Part shown: in pieces, positions 10,094-19,900 of the stretch
Layout of the letters: each line of letters starts with the position of its first letter
Numbering within the stretch: the stretch's first letter is position 1
Virus record (IMG/VR): IMGVR_UViG_3300037492_000365
Span: 1-22,398 of that record
Direction: 5' to 3' (one strand)
Source: a virus
Length of the DNA stretch: 22,398 bases
Made by a program: the position numbers and the translations under genes
Notes under the pieces: model-generated
Databases searched by the model: none
What the model saw: the letters and a program-made list of their open reading frames with translations, nothing else
What the model was told of the DNA's origin: nothing

Positions 10094-12939
10094 TTCAGCT
10101 CCGAGGTTAGCGCAATTCCCTCGCTACCGCTTTGATAGTTTTTGGCGATGTTGCTTGGCGGGCCTCGACGCGCTGGCGGTGGAGCTCCAGACGGCCCCGC
10201 GCTTGCCGGCGGCGGGTAGATCGATTGGATGGCGCGCATTGATTGAGGCATCAATAGCGGGTCCGTTGGAATGCCAAGCAACAGCCCGAGCTGCGTGCGC
10301 GTTGCGACGTTTGGCGCGCGCCCCTCGGCTTGCAATTTGGCGAGCTTTTGAACGACGCGCGCTTGCATGTCCGCAAAAGTCGCAGGGTAAACCGTTCGCA
10401 CGGCGTCAACGGCCTCGGGTGAAAGCTTGCCGGATGCAACGTCGTCAAGAAGGCTTGCGGGGTTCTCGACGGTGCGAAGGCGCACAAGCCAAGTTTGAAT
10501 TTGCGCGCGCGTAGGCGGGAGGTCTTGCGCGTAGGGTGTGGGAGCTTTCAAGCCCTTCGGCAAATTGGCGTTGAGGTAGTCCACCTGGCGCACGGCTGTT
10601 TTGACGGCCTCGGTTCGCGCTGTCGGCGCTTGCTCTGCCAGCCACTCGGTTTGTTTTGCGACCTGTGCCTCAATAGCGGGGAGCTGCTCTGCGAGCTTGC
10701 GAACGCTTGCGGCTTTGGCGGCGAACGCTGCCGCAGCAACGCCGGTTGTCGGCGCTCGTTTAACGGCAACGACGGACGTTTTGCCGATAGCGTCGGCGGC
10801 TTTTGTGACGCCCGCGGCAACCGTCCCGGCTTTGCCCTCGGCGATGTTGTCGAGCATCTCCGCGGCGCGCAAAACCGTGCGCGTCCCGAGCAGCGGTGAG
10901 ATCCACTTCGGCAAGAACCCAACGCCAGCACCGAGGTCCGCGAGCGTCTTTTGAGCCTTTGCGACTTGCGCGCCTTCAATAAGCTTTTTTTGCAAACGCG
11001 CGTTGATCGCCGCCAGCTCAACCATGTCCGCGCGATGTGCCGGCAGCTTGCTCAAATTGCCAAATTCAAGCGCGGCTTTTTGCCATTCCGTCAAATCTTT
11101 GATTTGTGCAAATAGCGATTTATAAGCAATGTTTTCTGTGGGCTTTGTCGTCGCGGCGATGTTTGCAAGAATCGATTCTGGGTTTGCGATGCGCCCACTT
11201 AACCACGGGTTTGTGGGGTGCGCCCCGTACTCAGTGCCGTGATACCAGGACTGCATAACCATGCTGGATTTGTCAAACGACGCGGACATTGGCGCGTTCA
11301 TTCGCTTGTTTTGCGCGCCTGCTAACCCCCATATCGCCTCGTCTTCAAGGCCGGTGCGAAGGCGCCCGTACATCGGCTCAAGGATGTCGGTTAGCAACCG
11401 CCGGTGCTGCGCGCCCATGTTGGGCATTCCTTGAAAATTCGATGTTACCTTACCGACTGCGCGCTTGGCTCCAACGTCGAGCGCTTTGTACGCGGCTTCG
11501 GAACCTTCGGCCCCGCCCAACGCATACGCGGCATCAATTTCGCGCTGCGCGAGCAAAAGCTCGTGCTTCAACTGCGGCAATCCGGTTTGCGCGTACTGTT
11601 GTTTTCCTTCTAAAATTGCCCTTTCAACATCGTCAAGCGATTGCTGAATTGCTTCAGCCGCAAACGCCCGTTGCGTTAACACGCTGTCCGCGTCGGACGA
11701 CACCAGGCCTTTATAGGATGCGATTTTTAGATCGCCGTTGCGAATCAGCGTTGCCGTTTTTTGTTCAAGCACCCATTTGCGATCTAGGTCCGCTTGGATC
11801 GATTCGGGTTGCGCTTTAACGAGCAACCCGCCCTCGGGTTGTTTGCCCGAGACAAGCTCTGCCAGGCGCTTTTCGCCGTCGAGCGCAGCAGCACGCGTCT
11901 TGGGCTCGGCCAGGCGCATCGCGTCGTCGAGCTCGGCCCCCTTTAGGCCAGCCATTCGGCCTTTCACTTTGAGCAGCGTTTTTGCCACCGGACGGCTGAC
12001 ACCTGGCGGTGGCGTCAGCGAATCGACGAAGGCCGCGGCGGTTACGTCGTCTAGCGTCGTGGCTGCACTCGCGCCGAGCGGGGCAACTTCGCCCGCCGCA
12101 GGCACGGCCTCGAGCACGTCGCCAACCGCGCCAACGGGCGCTTTGACGGCCCCGGCTTCAAGCGGCGTTGCCAAGTCGGTGAGCGGTGCCTCGACGCGTC
12201 CTGCGGCCTCCTGTGCTGCCGCCGGTGCGCCCCGGCGAGCGACTTTGCCAAGCAACCCAGCGCCGGCCCCGATGCCGCCGCCAAGTCCAAACCCGAGCGC
12301 GCCACCAGTTAGGCCCGCCGCGGCAATCTGGCCAATGCGTTCGCCGTTGAGCTGGTTGTCAAGCGCGAGTTGCCCCGCTTCGCGTCCAGCGCCTTGTAAC
12401 GCCCCTTCGGCGGCGCCCTGCACCCCGAATCGCAACGCGGTGCGCCCGATGCCTTGGGTGGCCCCCTCGGCGGCGGCAAGGCCTAGCCCCGCGACCGCGC
12501 GCTCGCCCGCTCGCATCGCAAGCGCCGCTGGAGCTTGAGCCGCGATGCGAGCGGCGAGGCTCCCGATGATTGGAGCCGCGCCAGCCCCGCCCGCTGGCGC
12601 GGTCGCGATGGCCGAGGCGATGATGGGCGCGACAGCACCGACGACCTCGGAGCCGATTGACAGCCCTGGCTCGAGCTCTTGGTACGCTCGCAACCGCTCC
12701 CCGAGCCCGAGTTGCGAGGCGAGAAGGTCCGATCCGCTGAGTGTCGCGCCGCGTAATGCGCCGCCGACCACGGCCCCGACCTTGGCCTCGATGCCGCCGT
12801 ATTTTTCGCCGAGTTCAGCTTGCGCGACCTCTTGCGCCGTTGGGACGCCGTAGCCCTCGTCCTTGGCCGCGGCGAGGTCGGATTCCTCGACATAGACGAG
12901 CTTGCCGCTGAGGGGCTTAAGGACCGGAACGCGGGCCAT
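10090..12939 (-). CDS. Large internal virion (DNA ejection) protein, 949 aa
   Basis: A long Ala/Gly-rich helical protein with no enzyme motif. After a short N-terminal part (MARVPVLKPLSGKLVYVEES), residues about 53-235 contain repeated Gly/Ala hydrophobic helices (GAVAPIIASAIATAPAGG, LTGGALGFGLGGGIGAGAG) that could insert in membranes. Residues about 330-900 are charged helices and likely coiled coils, and a Pro-rich tail follows (IYPPPASAGPSGAPPPARRG). Size, composition and position after two other Ala-rich proteins match podovirus internal core proteins such as T7 gp15/gp16, which leave the capsid to form a conduit through the envelope. This is inferred from context, not from specific homology. 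No transglycosylase signature was found. Confidence 0.68.
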   Translation of the reverse strand: MARVPVLKPLSGKLVYVEESDLAAAKDEGYGVPTAQEVAQAELGEKYGGIEAKVGAVVGGALRGATLSGSDLLASQLGLGERLRAYQELEPGLSIGSEVVGAVAPIIASAIATAPAGGAGAAPIIGSLAARIAAQAPAALAMRAGERAVAGLGLAAAEGATQGIGRTALRFGVQGAAEGALQGAGREAGQLALDNQLNGERIGQIAAAGLTGGALGFGLGGGIGAGAGLLGKVARRGAPAAAQEAAGRVEAPLTDLATPLEAGAVKAPVGAVGDVLEAVPAAGEVAPLGASAATTLDDVTAAAFVDSLTPPPGVSRPVAKTLLKVKGRMAGLKGAELDDAMRLAEPKTRAAALDGEKRLAELVSGKQPEGGLLVKAQPESIQADLDRKWVLEQKTATLIRNGDLKIASYKGLVSSDADSVLTQRAFAAEAIQQSLDDVERAILEGKQQYAQTGLPQLKHELLLAQREIDAAYALGGAEGSEAAYKALDVGAKRAVGKVTSNFQGMPNMGAQHRRLLTDILEPMYGRLRTGLEDEAIWGLAGAQNKRMNAPMSASFDKSSMVMQSWYHGTEYGAHPTNPWLSGRIANPESILANIAATTKPTENIAYKSLFAQIKDLTEWQKAALEFGNLSKLPAHRADMVELAAINARLQKKLIEGAQVAKAQKTLADLGAGVGFLPKWISPLLGTRTVLRAAEMLDNIAEGKAGTVAAGVTKAADAIGKTSVVAVKRAPTTGVAAAAFAAKAASVRKLAEQLPAIEAQVAKQTEWLAEQAPTARTEAVKTAVRQVDYLNANLPKGLKAPTPYAQDLPPTRAQIQTWLVRLRTVENPASLLDDVASGKLSPEAVDAVRTVYPATFADMQARVVQKLAKLQAEGRAPNVATRTQLGLLLGIPTDPLLMPQSMRAIQSIYPPPASAGPSGAPPPARRGPPSNIAKNYQSGSEGIALTSELK

Positions 12940-12941
12940 TA

Positions 12942-14801
12942 TTATTTACTCTCGTACGATTTCACGGGAGCGGCACGAGACGCACCGTCGCGGCGCACTG
13001 CGCCCGCGGCTTTGAGGTGCTGCCGCACGGAGTCGGCCGCAAGTTTTGGGATTTCATGGATAGTCGTTGCCCATGCGTCTTGGCCGAACGTGCGTGGTGG
13101 CGCCGTCACCGTCGCTTGCGCCCTCTCTTCCGTCGGTGCCGACGGGTTGAAGCCGCCGCTGTTCGCTTTCGCGAGATTAGCGGCGAGCGCGCCACGAATA
13201 ATTTCGCCCCGCCCCGCCGCTACCGATGTTCCAACTAACTGATGCCAGCCGCCCTTACCAAGTTCGACCAACGACTCGGCTTGGTTCTGCGTCGCTGCCG
13301 CTGCCGCTGCCGCGCTTTGTAAATCTCTCGCGGCATCCTTCGGGACGAGATAGTCCACGCCTTCGAACGACACCACGCCTTGCGTTTTTCGCGTCTCGCC
13401 TTCGCCCCCGGCTTCGCGCTCGGCCTTCACCGTATCGGCTCTGTCCCGCCTCATCTTGAGGTCTTCTCGCTCTACCGCGCGCTCTTTCGCGAACGCCTTC
13501 TCTTCTGGCGTAGCCCCGCCACCACCACCGCCGCGATTCGCCGCCGCGATGCGTTGCTGCTCGGCTTTCGCGTGGAGCAGTTGAACTTCGTTGTCGCCTT
13601 TCTTGCTTTCGAGATCCAAATGCTCCGCGAGCTTCGTCGCGTTCGCACGAATCGCCTCGGTGCGCCCCTCGTTCGCGAATCGCAACGCCTGCGTTTTTAG
13701 CACGTCGTTTTGACGCGCCCTCGTGAACTCCGCGGCTTGCTGGTCGTCCCCGAATTGCTGGCGCGCGAGGCCGTAGATTGACTGCGCCGCGCCGAGCGCG
13801 CTCTTTTTATTGTCAAGGTTCGCTTTTTGCGCCGCGATATCGTTGTCGATTGAATTCTGTAGCATTGCAAGCGCGTTGTTTTTGAGACGCCCGCCGCTGT
13901 AGCCTTCGGCGTAACCACCGAGCGCAACAGCCAAGAGCGACAAGACGTTGCCGAATGCGTTGCCCTTCGAGAAATACTGCGACGGGTCAATCTTTGTCGC
14001 GGCAATGTCGGCTTTCATCGTGTCCATTTGTGCGACGCGATTACTTTGCGACGCGTCGAACTCGGAGCGCATCTTTTCGTAGCTGGCAATCTGTTCTCGC
14101 TCGGTAACTGCCGCGGCCTCTTGCGCCTTCGTGTCCCGCTCGAGCGCGTTTGCGAGGCTCGTTTGCTCGGCCCCAGCGGCCACTAAATCGGCTTTGCGCT
14201 TGGCCGAGTCAATCAACATGCCCTCGCCGGTCAAGCCTAGCGGCGTGGCGGCGTAGCGCGCTTTCGCGGCGTCGTAAGCCGCGGCTGCTTGCGGCGTGAG
14301 TTTGCCTGAGGCTTTTGCAGCCTCGTAAGCTTTCTCGTCAGGCAACGTGCCGTAGAGCATCGGCAAGCCAGCGGGTGCGGCTGGACGCGGGGCGTAGGTT
14401 ACCGGTGCGCGGGCGATGGTTTGCGGGGCTGCGGGCGACCTACTGAAATCGGCTGTGGCGTAATCAGGTTGTCGCTCGCCTAAAAAAGGGGACGGCGTTG
14501 CCAAGCGTTGAAACGCAAACTGGCCTTCTAGCGGGGCCACCCCGGGCACCAACGCCGGGGACGCGAACGACATCGCGCCCAACGATGGCGCGTTGCTTTC
14601 AAAAAGTCTTGCGACGCTTTTCGGTGGTTGCGCCGCCGGTACGCCAAAGTCTCTATCCCGCGCCAGTGTTTCCGGCACGCGCGTGGATGCCAGCCGCGCC
14701 GCGGATGCGGCAAGCGCCGCGCGTTCTGCGCCTTGTTTTAGCCGCTGTTCGCGTGCGAAGGCTTCTTCGTCGGTTTCTGGCCACAATTCGGGAGTCGCCA
14801 T
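12942..14801 (-). CDS. Internal virion protein, Ala-rich coiled coil, 619 aa
   Basis: ATG 14801 overlaps the preceding stop by one base (TAATG). Residues 1-160 are Pro/Ala-rich and probably disordered. Residues about 200-400 are coiled coil around a conserved-looking block: IDPSQYFSKGNAFGNVLSLL, AVALGGYAEGYSGG, ALAMLQNSIDNDIAAQKANL, SIYGLARQQFGDDQQAAEF. I have seen this pattern (D-x-x-x-Y/F-F, Gly-rich turn, AIDxDIxAQKxxL) in other phages' internal proteins, so the call is stronger than composition alone. A Gly6 linker near residue 425 precedes another charged helix and a less ordered C-terminus. Likely a core or ejection protein. Confidence 0.68.
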   Translation of the reverse strand: MATPELWPETDEEAFAREQRLKQGAERAALAASAARLASTRVPETLARDRDFGVPAAQPPKSVARLFESNAPSLGAMSFASPALVPGVAPLEGQFAFQRLATPSPFLGERQPDYATADFSRSPAAPQTIARAPVTYAPRPAAPAGLPMLYGTLPDEKAYEAAKASGKLTPQAAAAYDAAKARYAATPLGLTGEGMLIDSAKRKADLVAAGAEQTSLANALERDTKAQEAAAVTEREQIASYEKMRSEFDASQSNRVAQMDTMKADIAATKIDPSQYFSKGNAFGNVLSLLAVALGGYAEGYSGGRLKNNALAMLQNSIDNDIAAQKANLDNKKSALGAAQSIYGLARQQFGDDQQAAEFTRARQNDVLKTQALRFANEGRTEAIRANATKLAEHLDLESKKGDNEVQLLHAKAEQQRIAAANRGGGGGGATPEEKAFAKERAVEREDLKMRRDRADTVKAEREAGGEGETRKTQGVVSFEGVDYLVPKDAARDLQSAAAAAAATQNQAESLVELGKGGWHQLVGTSVAAGRGEIIRGALAANLAKANSGGFNPSAPTEERAQATVTAPPRTFGQDAWATTIHEIPKLAADSVRQHLKAAGAVRRDGASRAAPVKSYESK

Positions 14802-16333
14802 TATTTCCGAGCCTCCACGCGCTTCAATCGCTTGCCAACTTGACCGAGCATCCCGAGCATTGGCCCGATGGCTTTGGTCGTGTCCAAGCCGAGGCCGCGG
14901 GGCGTTGGCGTGACCATCGCCGCTGTCAGCGGGTTCGATTGCATCGCCTGCGCCGACACCCCGAGCTGCCGCCCCGCGGGTCCAACATCGCCGCGGTAAT
15001 CAAACGACTTCGGCGAGGCTGCGTCGAGCGCGCCGTTAAGCATTTTCGGTTGCAATTTGCTTGCTGCTTCGGCTGCGTAGTCGTCGAACGAGCGCACAAC
15101 CTCGGCGCGTTTCGCGGCCTCCGGTGCGCGCGCGCGACCCTCGAATTCTGCCGCGCGTTCGTTGAAGAATTGCGCCAGCTTTTGCGATTCATCGGGCGCC
15201 GCCCCGTACTCATCATCCGAAATGCCCTCAAATTGCGTTGGCATCGCCTTGGCGACGATGGCCGCTGCTCGCGGGTCAATCGCGCGTCGGATGCCTAGAT
15301 GCTCGTTTGCCATGGCGCGCTGCGCTTCGGTGTACCGGCTAGGTGTCGCCGTGATTGCGTCGGGCGGGAGCTGCACGTCCCCGCGGCGCCTTGGCATTGA
15401 AAGCGGGGCCATTAGCTGTTGCGTCGGCATCATATAGCTGCCGTCGGCGAGACGCACGGGCTTACCTGAGACGTCGGCGGGGTTCGGTGCGTCACCCGCG
15501 ACTGCGCGGTCCCGCTCGTTCAGGCTCGCGGTCAGCGCCCGCAGACGTGCGGCCTTGATGTCGGCGGGGCTCGTGATGTCCGCGTCGTTCTCGTCGCTCA
15601 TGCGCTGGAGCTGCTCGATCTCGTCGTCGTCGCCTGCGGCCGGCTCGTCGTCACTCAGCGGCCTCTTTCGCGCGTAGCCCGCGGGCGTATTGTAATACCT
15701 TTTTGCGGCCTCGCGATTCGCGGGCATCGCTAAAGCTTCCATCAATTTGTCTGCCGCCATGCCGCCGTCTTTCATGTTTTTCTTCTGCCTTTCGTCGGAC
15801 ATTACCGTTTTTCCGACTACCCCGGCCACTCCGGTCACAGCCCCCAGCACCGCGTTTTGCGTCCTGGTTTCGTCGGCTTCTTTTTTAGCCTGCAAGTCGT
15901 CTTTGGCTTGCTGATTAAAAGCGTAATCGCTGTACGACTGCCCGAGTTGTTGGCCTTCAATCCCGCTTTGCGCCATGTCCTGCGCCCCGCGTTGCTGCAA
16001 AAGCGCAAGCCTGGCTTTGCGCGCGTACGCGGCTTGTTGCTCGCGAATTCCAGCGGCTGCGCCGTAGCCTTGTGACTCGAGCTCCGCGTTGGCCTGGCTA
16101 GCGCCGCGCGCCATAGAGGGGTCGTAGCCGCGCCGGCCCGCTTGCGATTGGGCGAAGGCCTGCTGTTGTTGCAAGCCTTGCCACAGCTGCCCCTCCGGCC
16201 CTTGCGTGGCCTTCGGCCCCATCTCTGGCGGCACGATTGTCCCGAGCGCGTCGTCGTAGAGCGCGCCGTAGGCGTCTCGGCGGCGTTGCTGACCTTCGGG
16301 GCGGGCGTATTTAAAATCGTCGATCATTGTCAT
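14801..16333 (-). CDS. Internal virion protein with interrupted S74-like motif, 510 aa
   Basis: ATG 16333 has GGAG 7 nt upstream. Residues 1-160 are Gln/Ala-rich coiled coil. Residues 161-178 are Gly/Val-rich, leading into SDERQKKNM (179-187), which resembles the S-D-x-R-x-K-x-N opening of S74 intramolecular chaperone/peptidase domains. The expected continuation, KSFDYRGDVGPAGRQLGVSA (442-461 region) with QAMQSNPLTAAMV, then TPRGLGLDTTKAIGPMLGML and a final coiled coil, appears only about 240 residues later. The intervening part is acidic and disordered-looking (DDEPAAGDDDEIEQL). Homologues often have the two halves adjacent. Self-cleavage has not been shown in such internal proteins and is uncertain here. 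Confidence 0.65.
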   Translation of the reverse strand: MTMIDDFKYARPEGQQRRRDAYGALYDDALGTIVPPEMGPKATQGPEGQLWQGLQQQQAFAQSQAGRRGYDPSMARGASQANAELESQGYGAAAGIREQQAAYARKARLALLQQRGAQDMAQSGIEGQQLGQSYSDYAFNQQAKDDLQAKKEADETRTQNAVLGAVTGVAGVVGKTVMSDERQKKNMKDGGMAADKLMEALAMPANREAAKRYYNTPAGYARKRPLSDDEPAAGDDDEIEQLQRMSDENDADITSPADIKAARLRALTASLNERDRAVAGDAPNPADVSGKPVRLADGSYMMPTQQLMAPLSMPRRRGDVQLPPDAITATPSRYTEAQRAMANEHLGIRRAIDPRAAAIVAKAMPTQFEGISDDEYGAAPDESQKLAQFFNERAAEFEGRARAPEAAKRAEVVRSFDDYAAEAASKLQPKMLNGALDAASPKSFDYRGDVGPAGRQLGVSAQAMQSNPLTAAMVTPTPRGLGLDTTKAIGPMLGMLGQVGKRLKRVEARK

Positions 16334-16343
16334 TATTTAGCTC

Positions 16344-16934
16344 CTACGCCTTTGGCCCGCCCAACGCTTGCCCAGCGTACCCGAGTCCGGTGTTCGCCGC
16401 GCCCAACACCGCTTCGCCGAATCGCCTGTCATCCGCGTCTTGCCGCGCCTGGACGCCTTGTTGCAGCTGATATTGCTGCTGCGCCGCGCGTTTCGCGAGC
16501 GCTTGTTTCCGCAGCTCTTCAGTCTGCACCGCTTGGCCGTAGTCGATCTGCCGCATATGCGCCGCCAGCGCCGCGTTGGTACCCGCCTCAAGCGCCTGCT
16601 GCCCCTGCTGCGCGCCCTGCATCGAGGTTTGCAACGCCTGCCCTGCGCCAGCAAACTGCGCGCCTCGAGCTGCTAGCGGATTCCCACTAGCCGCGGCCAC
16701 CGCCGCTTGCTGCATATCCTGCCCCGCCGCGAGCCTCTGTCCCGCCTGCATCTCGCCGCTCATCGCCGCTTGGCGCATCGCTTCAGCCGCGGGTATCTCC
16801 TCGGCGTAACGGGCCTCGAGGCGCTTACGCTGCTCGGCCTCGTAGGCGTCGCCGTACATTGCCCCGGTGGCGTACCGGGCCTTGCTCATTTGCTCTTCAT
16901 ACGTGAGCGGTTCGCCTACAGCCTTGAATGGCAT
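16344..16934 (-). CDS. Small internal virion protein, Gln/Ala-rich coiled coil, 196 aa
   Basis: ATG 16934 follows the upstream stop closely, with AGAGGA 8 nt ahead. The protein is almost wholly helical (YEAEQRKRLEARYAEEIPAA, EELRKQALAKRAAQQQYQLQ), with a Gly/Ala/Gln middle (QFAGAGQALQTSMQGAQQGQ) and a Gly-rich C-terminus (AANTGLGYAGQALGGPKA). There is no signal peptide. In podoviruses the gene after the nozzle is often the small core protein (T7 gp14-like) that opens the ejection channel. I infer that role from order and composition only. It resembles the N-terminal third of the next protein in composition, possibly from shared ancestry. Confidence 0.62.
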   Translation of the reverse strand: MPFKAVGEPLTYEEQMSKARYATGAMYGDAYEAEQRKRLEARYAEEIPAAEAMRQAAMSGEMQAGQRLAAGQDMQQAAVAAASGNPLAARGAQFAGAGQALQTSMQGAQQGQQALEAGTNAALAAHMRQIDYGQAVQTEELRKQALAKRAAQQQYQLQQGVQARQDADDRRFGEAVLGAANTGLGYAGQALGGPKA

Positions 16935-16937
16935 TTC

Positions 16938-19900
16938 TTAATTCCTCTGCTGCGTCCCGGGTTTGTAGAGGCCTTGTTTGCCCGCGAGCTCGACGGTGAA
17001 TCCGGTGCAATCGTAACCCTGTCCAGTTGTCGAACCAGCGCTCGCCGTGTCCTCGATTCGCAATTTAAAAGACGTGCATTTCTGCGCCTTCACTCGCAAG
17101 ACTTCAAGCTCTACGAGTTTCTGATTGTCGATAGTGGCCTCGCCGTAGGATTGGATTTGCGTCGGCGTTGTCGAGTCAAAATCCTGGTAGAGCGAAATCG
17201 TCAAAGTGTGCCGGTTGTTTTTCTTGCACAACGCGGCCACTTGGCGCACGCGCTGCAACCCGCTCTGCTGCGTGGCTTGAAGCCAGCCCGTTTCAATTTT
17301 CATCGGCACGTACAGGGTCGAGCTGTCCCAGTAGCTGGTTAGATCCTCTTTGTAGACGATGCCAGCGCTTGACAGGACGTAGTAGTTTTCCTTGTGCATT
17401 GTCGCGCCTACCGGATCAAGAACGCCCGCCGCGGTGCGGACGTCCCACCGGCTCCACGCGCCTTGGGCGAAATCGTAACACAGGACGACTCCGGTGCTGG
17501 TTACCGGGTTCCGCAGCGTAAACCGAACGTGGTTGTTACGCGGCACCAAAACGCCCGAGGTGCATTCGGTAAACTCATCGGTGGCGTCGAGAATTGCCGC
17601 GCCGATGAAGTTAATCTGCAAGTCGCGCCCGAGCACCATCATCCCGGCTTGCGACTGGAAGAACAGCCCCGCGGGCGTTTCGACGACGCTTCGGACGTCA
17701 ACGCACCCTGCGTCGGAGCTGATAAGCTGGAGGCCCGAAAAGTCGTTGTTGCGGCCCCCGTCGTCGGGGCCAGTCCCGGCCACCGCGTAGATTTTGCCAG
17801 CCGTAAAAATGATGGTTTTGTCGTCGAGCTCGCCGAGCGCCGTGACGTGCTCGCCGCCCGGGATTAGGAATGCGAAGGCGTCATTGAACTCGGGCGCAAT
17901 TGCAAGTTGGTTCGCAGTCGCGGCGTTGTAAAGTTTCGAGTACTGCACACGGTCACGGCGAAAGAAGCCCGCGAGCCACACGCGTTTTGTGCCCACCATG
18001 ACATACGCGGCACCGTCGGGGCCGGCGGCGTCAACCTCGGCCCCCGACTGCGTGTAAAGGGCGTCGAACTGCGCGCCGGTGTCGCGAATGGCGGGGAAAA
18101 ATTGCGTGAGTTCCGAGTCAAACGTGTTTGTTAACGGCGTCGAGCACCGTTGAAACACCCCGTCCTGGTCCGCGCGGAAAAGCGCCACTTGGAAACGCTT
18201 GCCGCTGAAGTACCGTTGCGATGGGCCGAGCGTGTAAAACTCGACTTCCACGCGCAGGTTTGGCCCCGCTACAGTGTGCGTGACCGAAGGGCCGGGGACG
18301 CTGCGCGTCAGGTTGCCCTTTTCATCGTAGCTCTCAAAAACGCCAAGATAAGTGTACGTTCCAGCAACCAGTGTGCTGGTAACGTCGGCAACCGAGGCCG
18401 TGCGGACCACAAAGGGGCCGCTGGCAAAACCGAGCTCCGTGACGGCTTGCCCCGTGTAATAGCCGACGTTTGCCCCGCCGAACGTGACGCCGCCTTGCGA
18501 TGCGGAGCCTTGTGAAACCTTGCCGTTTAAGTCGAGGTCCACGATGTCGCTCGCAAGCGTCGGCTCCTGAATTAAAGCGTCGGCAGTGATTCTGTGCGTC
18601 CCGTACCGATACTCGGTTAGGACCGTGGCTTTTTGCTGGACGGTTTGAAGCGAACCCGTCGGAAGGTTGCGAAAGCTTTTAACAAGCGACGGCGTAACGC
18701 CAAAATTGTACCGGCCCACGGGGGCCGTTAGATGGACAAACGAATTCTCCTGGAAAAGATCAAATATTACCTCGGAGCAGTACCCGTTGCTGCCCGAGGG
18801 GTACAATGGCCGCGCCGCCACGAAAAACCTGTCGTTTGCGGACCACGGCTTGGATACGGCGCCGCAATTTCTGACGGTTTTGCGAGACGAAAAAGCCGTG
18901 TTTGTGGAATTTGTTGCGTTGATGTCGAGGTTGTAGAACGTCGGCGCTATTCCGTTGCCTCGCACAACGACCGTCACTACGCGGTCGTCGTTTAAGGCTT
19001 CGACGACGCCTAGCTGGTACGGTTGGTAACCCGAGCTTGGTACAAGCCAGGACCAGTTGAGCACTCCGTTTTCCGTGTACGCTTTCAAATAAACGTTATC
19101 GGCGTCGTCTGCTGCCAGGATGTAGATTTGCCCAATCCTCGGCCCGTCGGCTATCGCGCAGTACATCCACGCGCGGCCTACGGCGGGCAGAATTACCCAT
19201 GATGCGTTCGTCGCGGCGTCGCTCATGCGCGCTACGTAAATCTCGCTCCCACCTCGCCGGACGTAAGTATATGCCCACTGGCCCGAAAAACCCGTCGGCC
19301 AAGTGCCAAGCGGAGTCGAGTCGTGCGTGCGAACGTTGCCTGTTTCGTCAAACACGTACGCGGTCAAATCTGCGTGCGTAATTGACACAGCCGGCGCGGT
19401 TGTTGGGGTTAAAGACGACCAGCGGTAGAATTGCAACGTTGTCGTCGCGAGGCGCTGGACACTAATAAAAGCCACGCTTTCACCAGCCCCGGCCCCGGCC
19501 CCGGTGACGACGCGAGCGCCGCCTATCTCGGCGTATGCCGCGATTGGATCGGACGCGATAATCGTAGTGGGTTTGATTTCGTTCGCGGCGTTCTCAGCCT
19601 CGATTTTGTAAACGAGGCTCGTCGCAAGGCCCGTGGACAGGCCATTGACGACAAACCGCAACGTCGTCGCCGCGTGGATTGCATAGCCGGCAACGTGCGC
19701 GGTGTCGCAACTTTGGACGCTTAACGAGTCCGAGAACATAGGGCGTTCCGCGCCCGTAAAGGGGGCAAGAGCGCCTTTCTTAAACCAAGACGGGGCAAGG
19801 CTGGCGTTCCCCTCAATAAGCGCCCACAGGCTGCGGTTGCCACGAATTAGCAGCTCGTCGCCCGACGACAGCAACCCCTTGTCGGTGCCCTCGTAAGTGT

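Noticed and set aside
11738-12538. 266-aa plus-strand frame inside the 949-aa gene, Pro/Ala/Ser-rich
   Set aside because: Low-complexity antisense of Gly/Ala-rich coding sequence; no start signal or recognisable domain.
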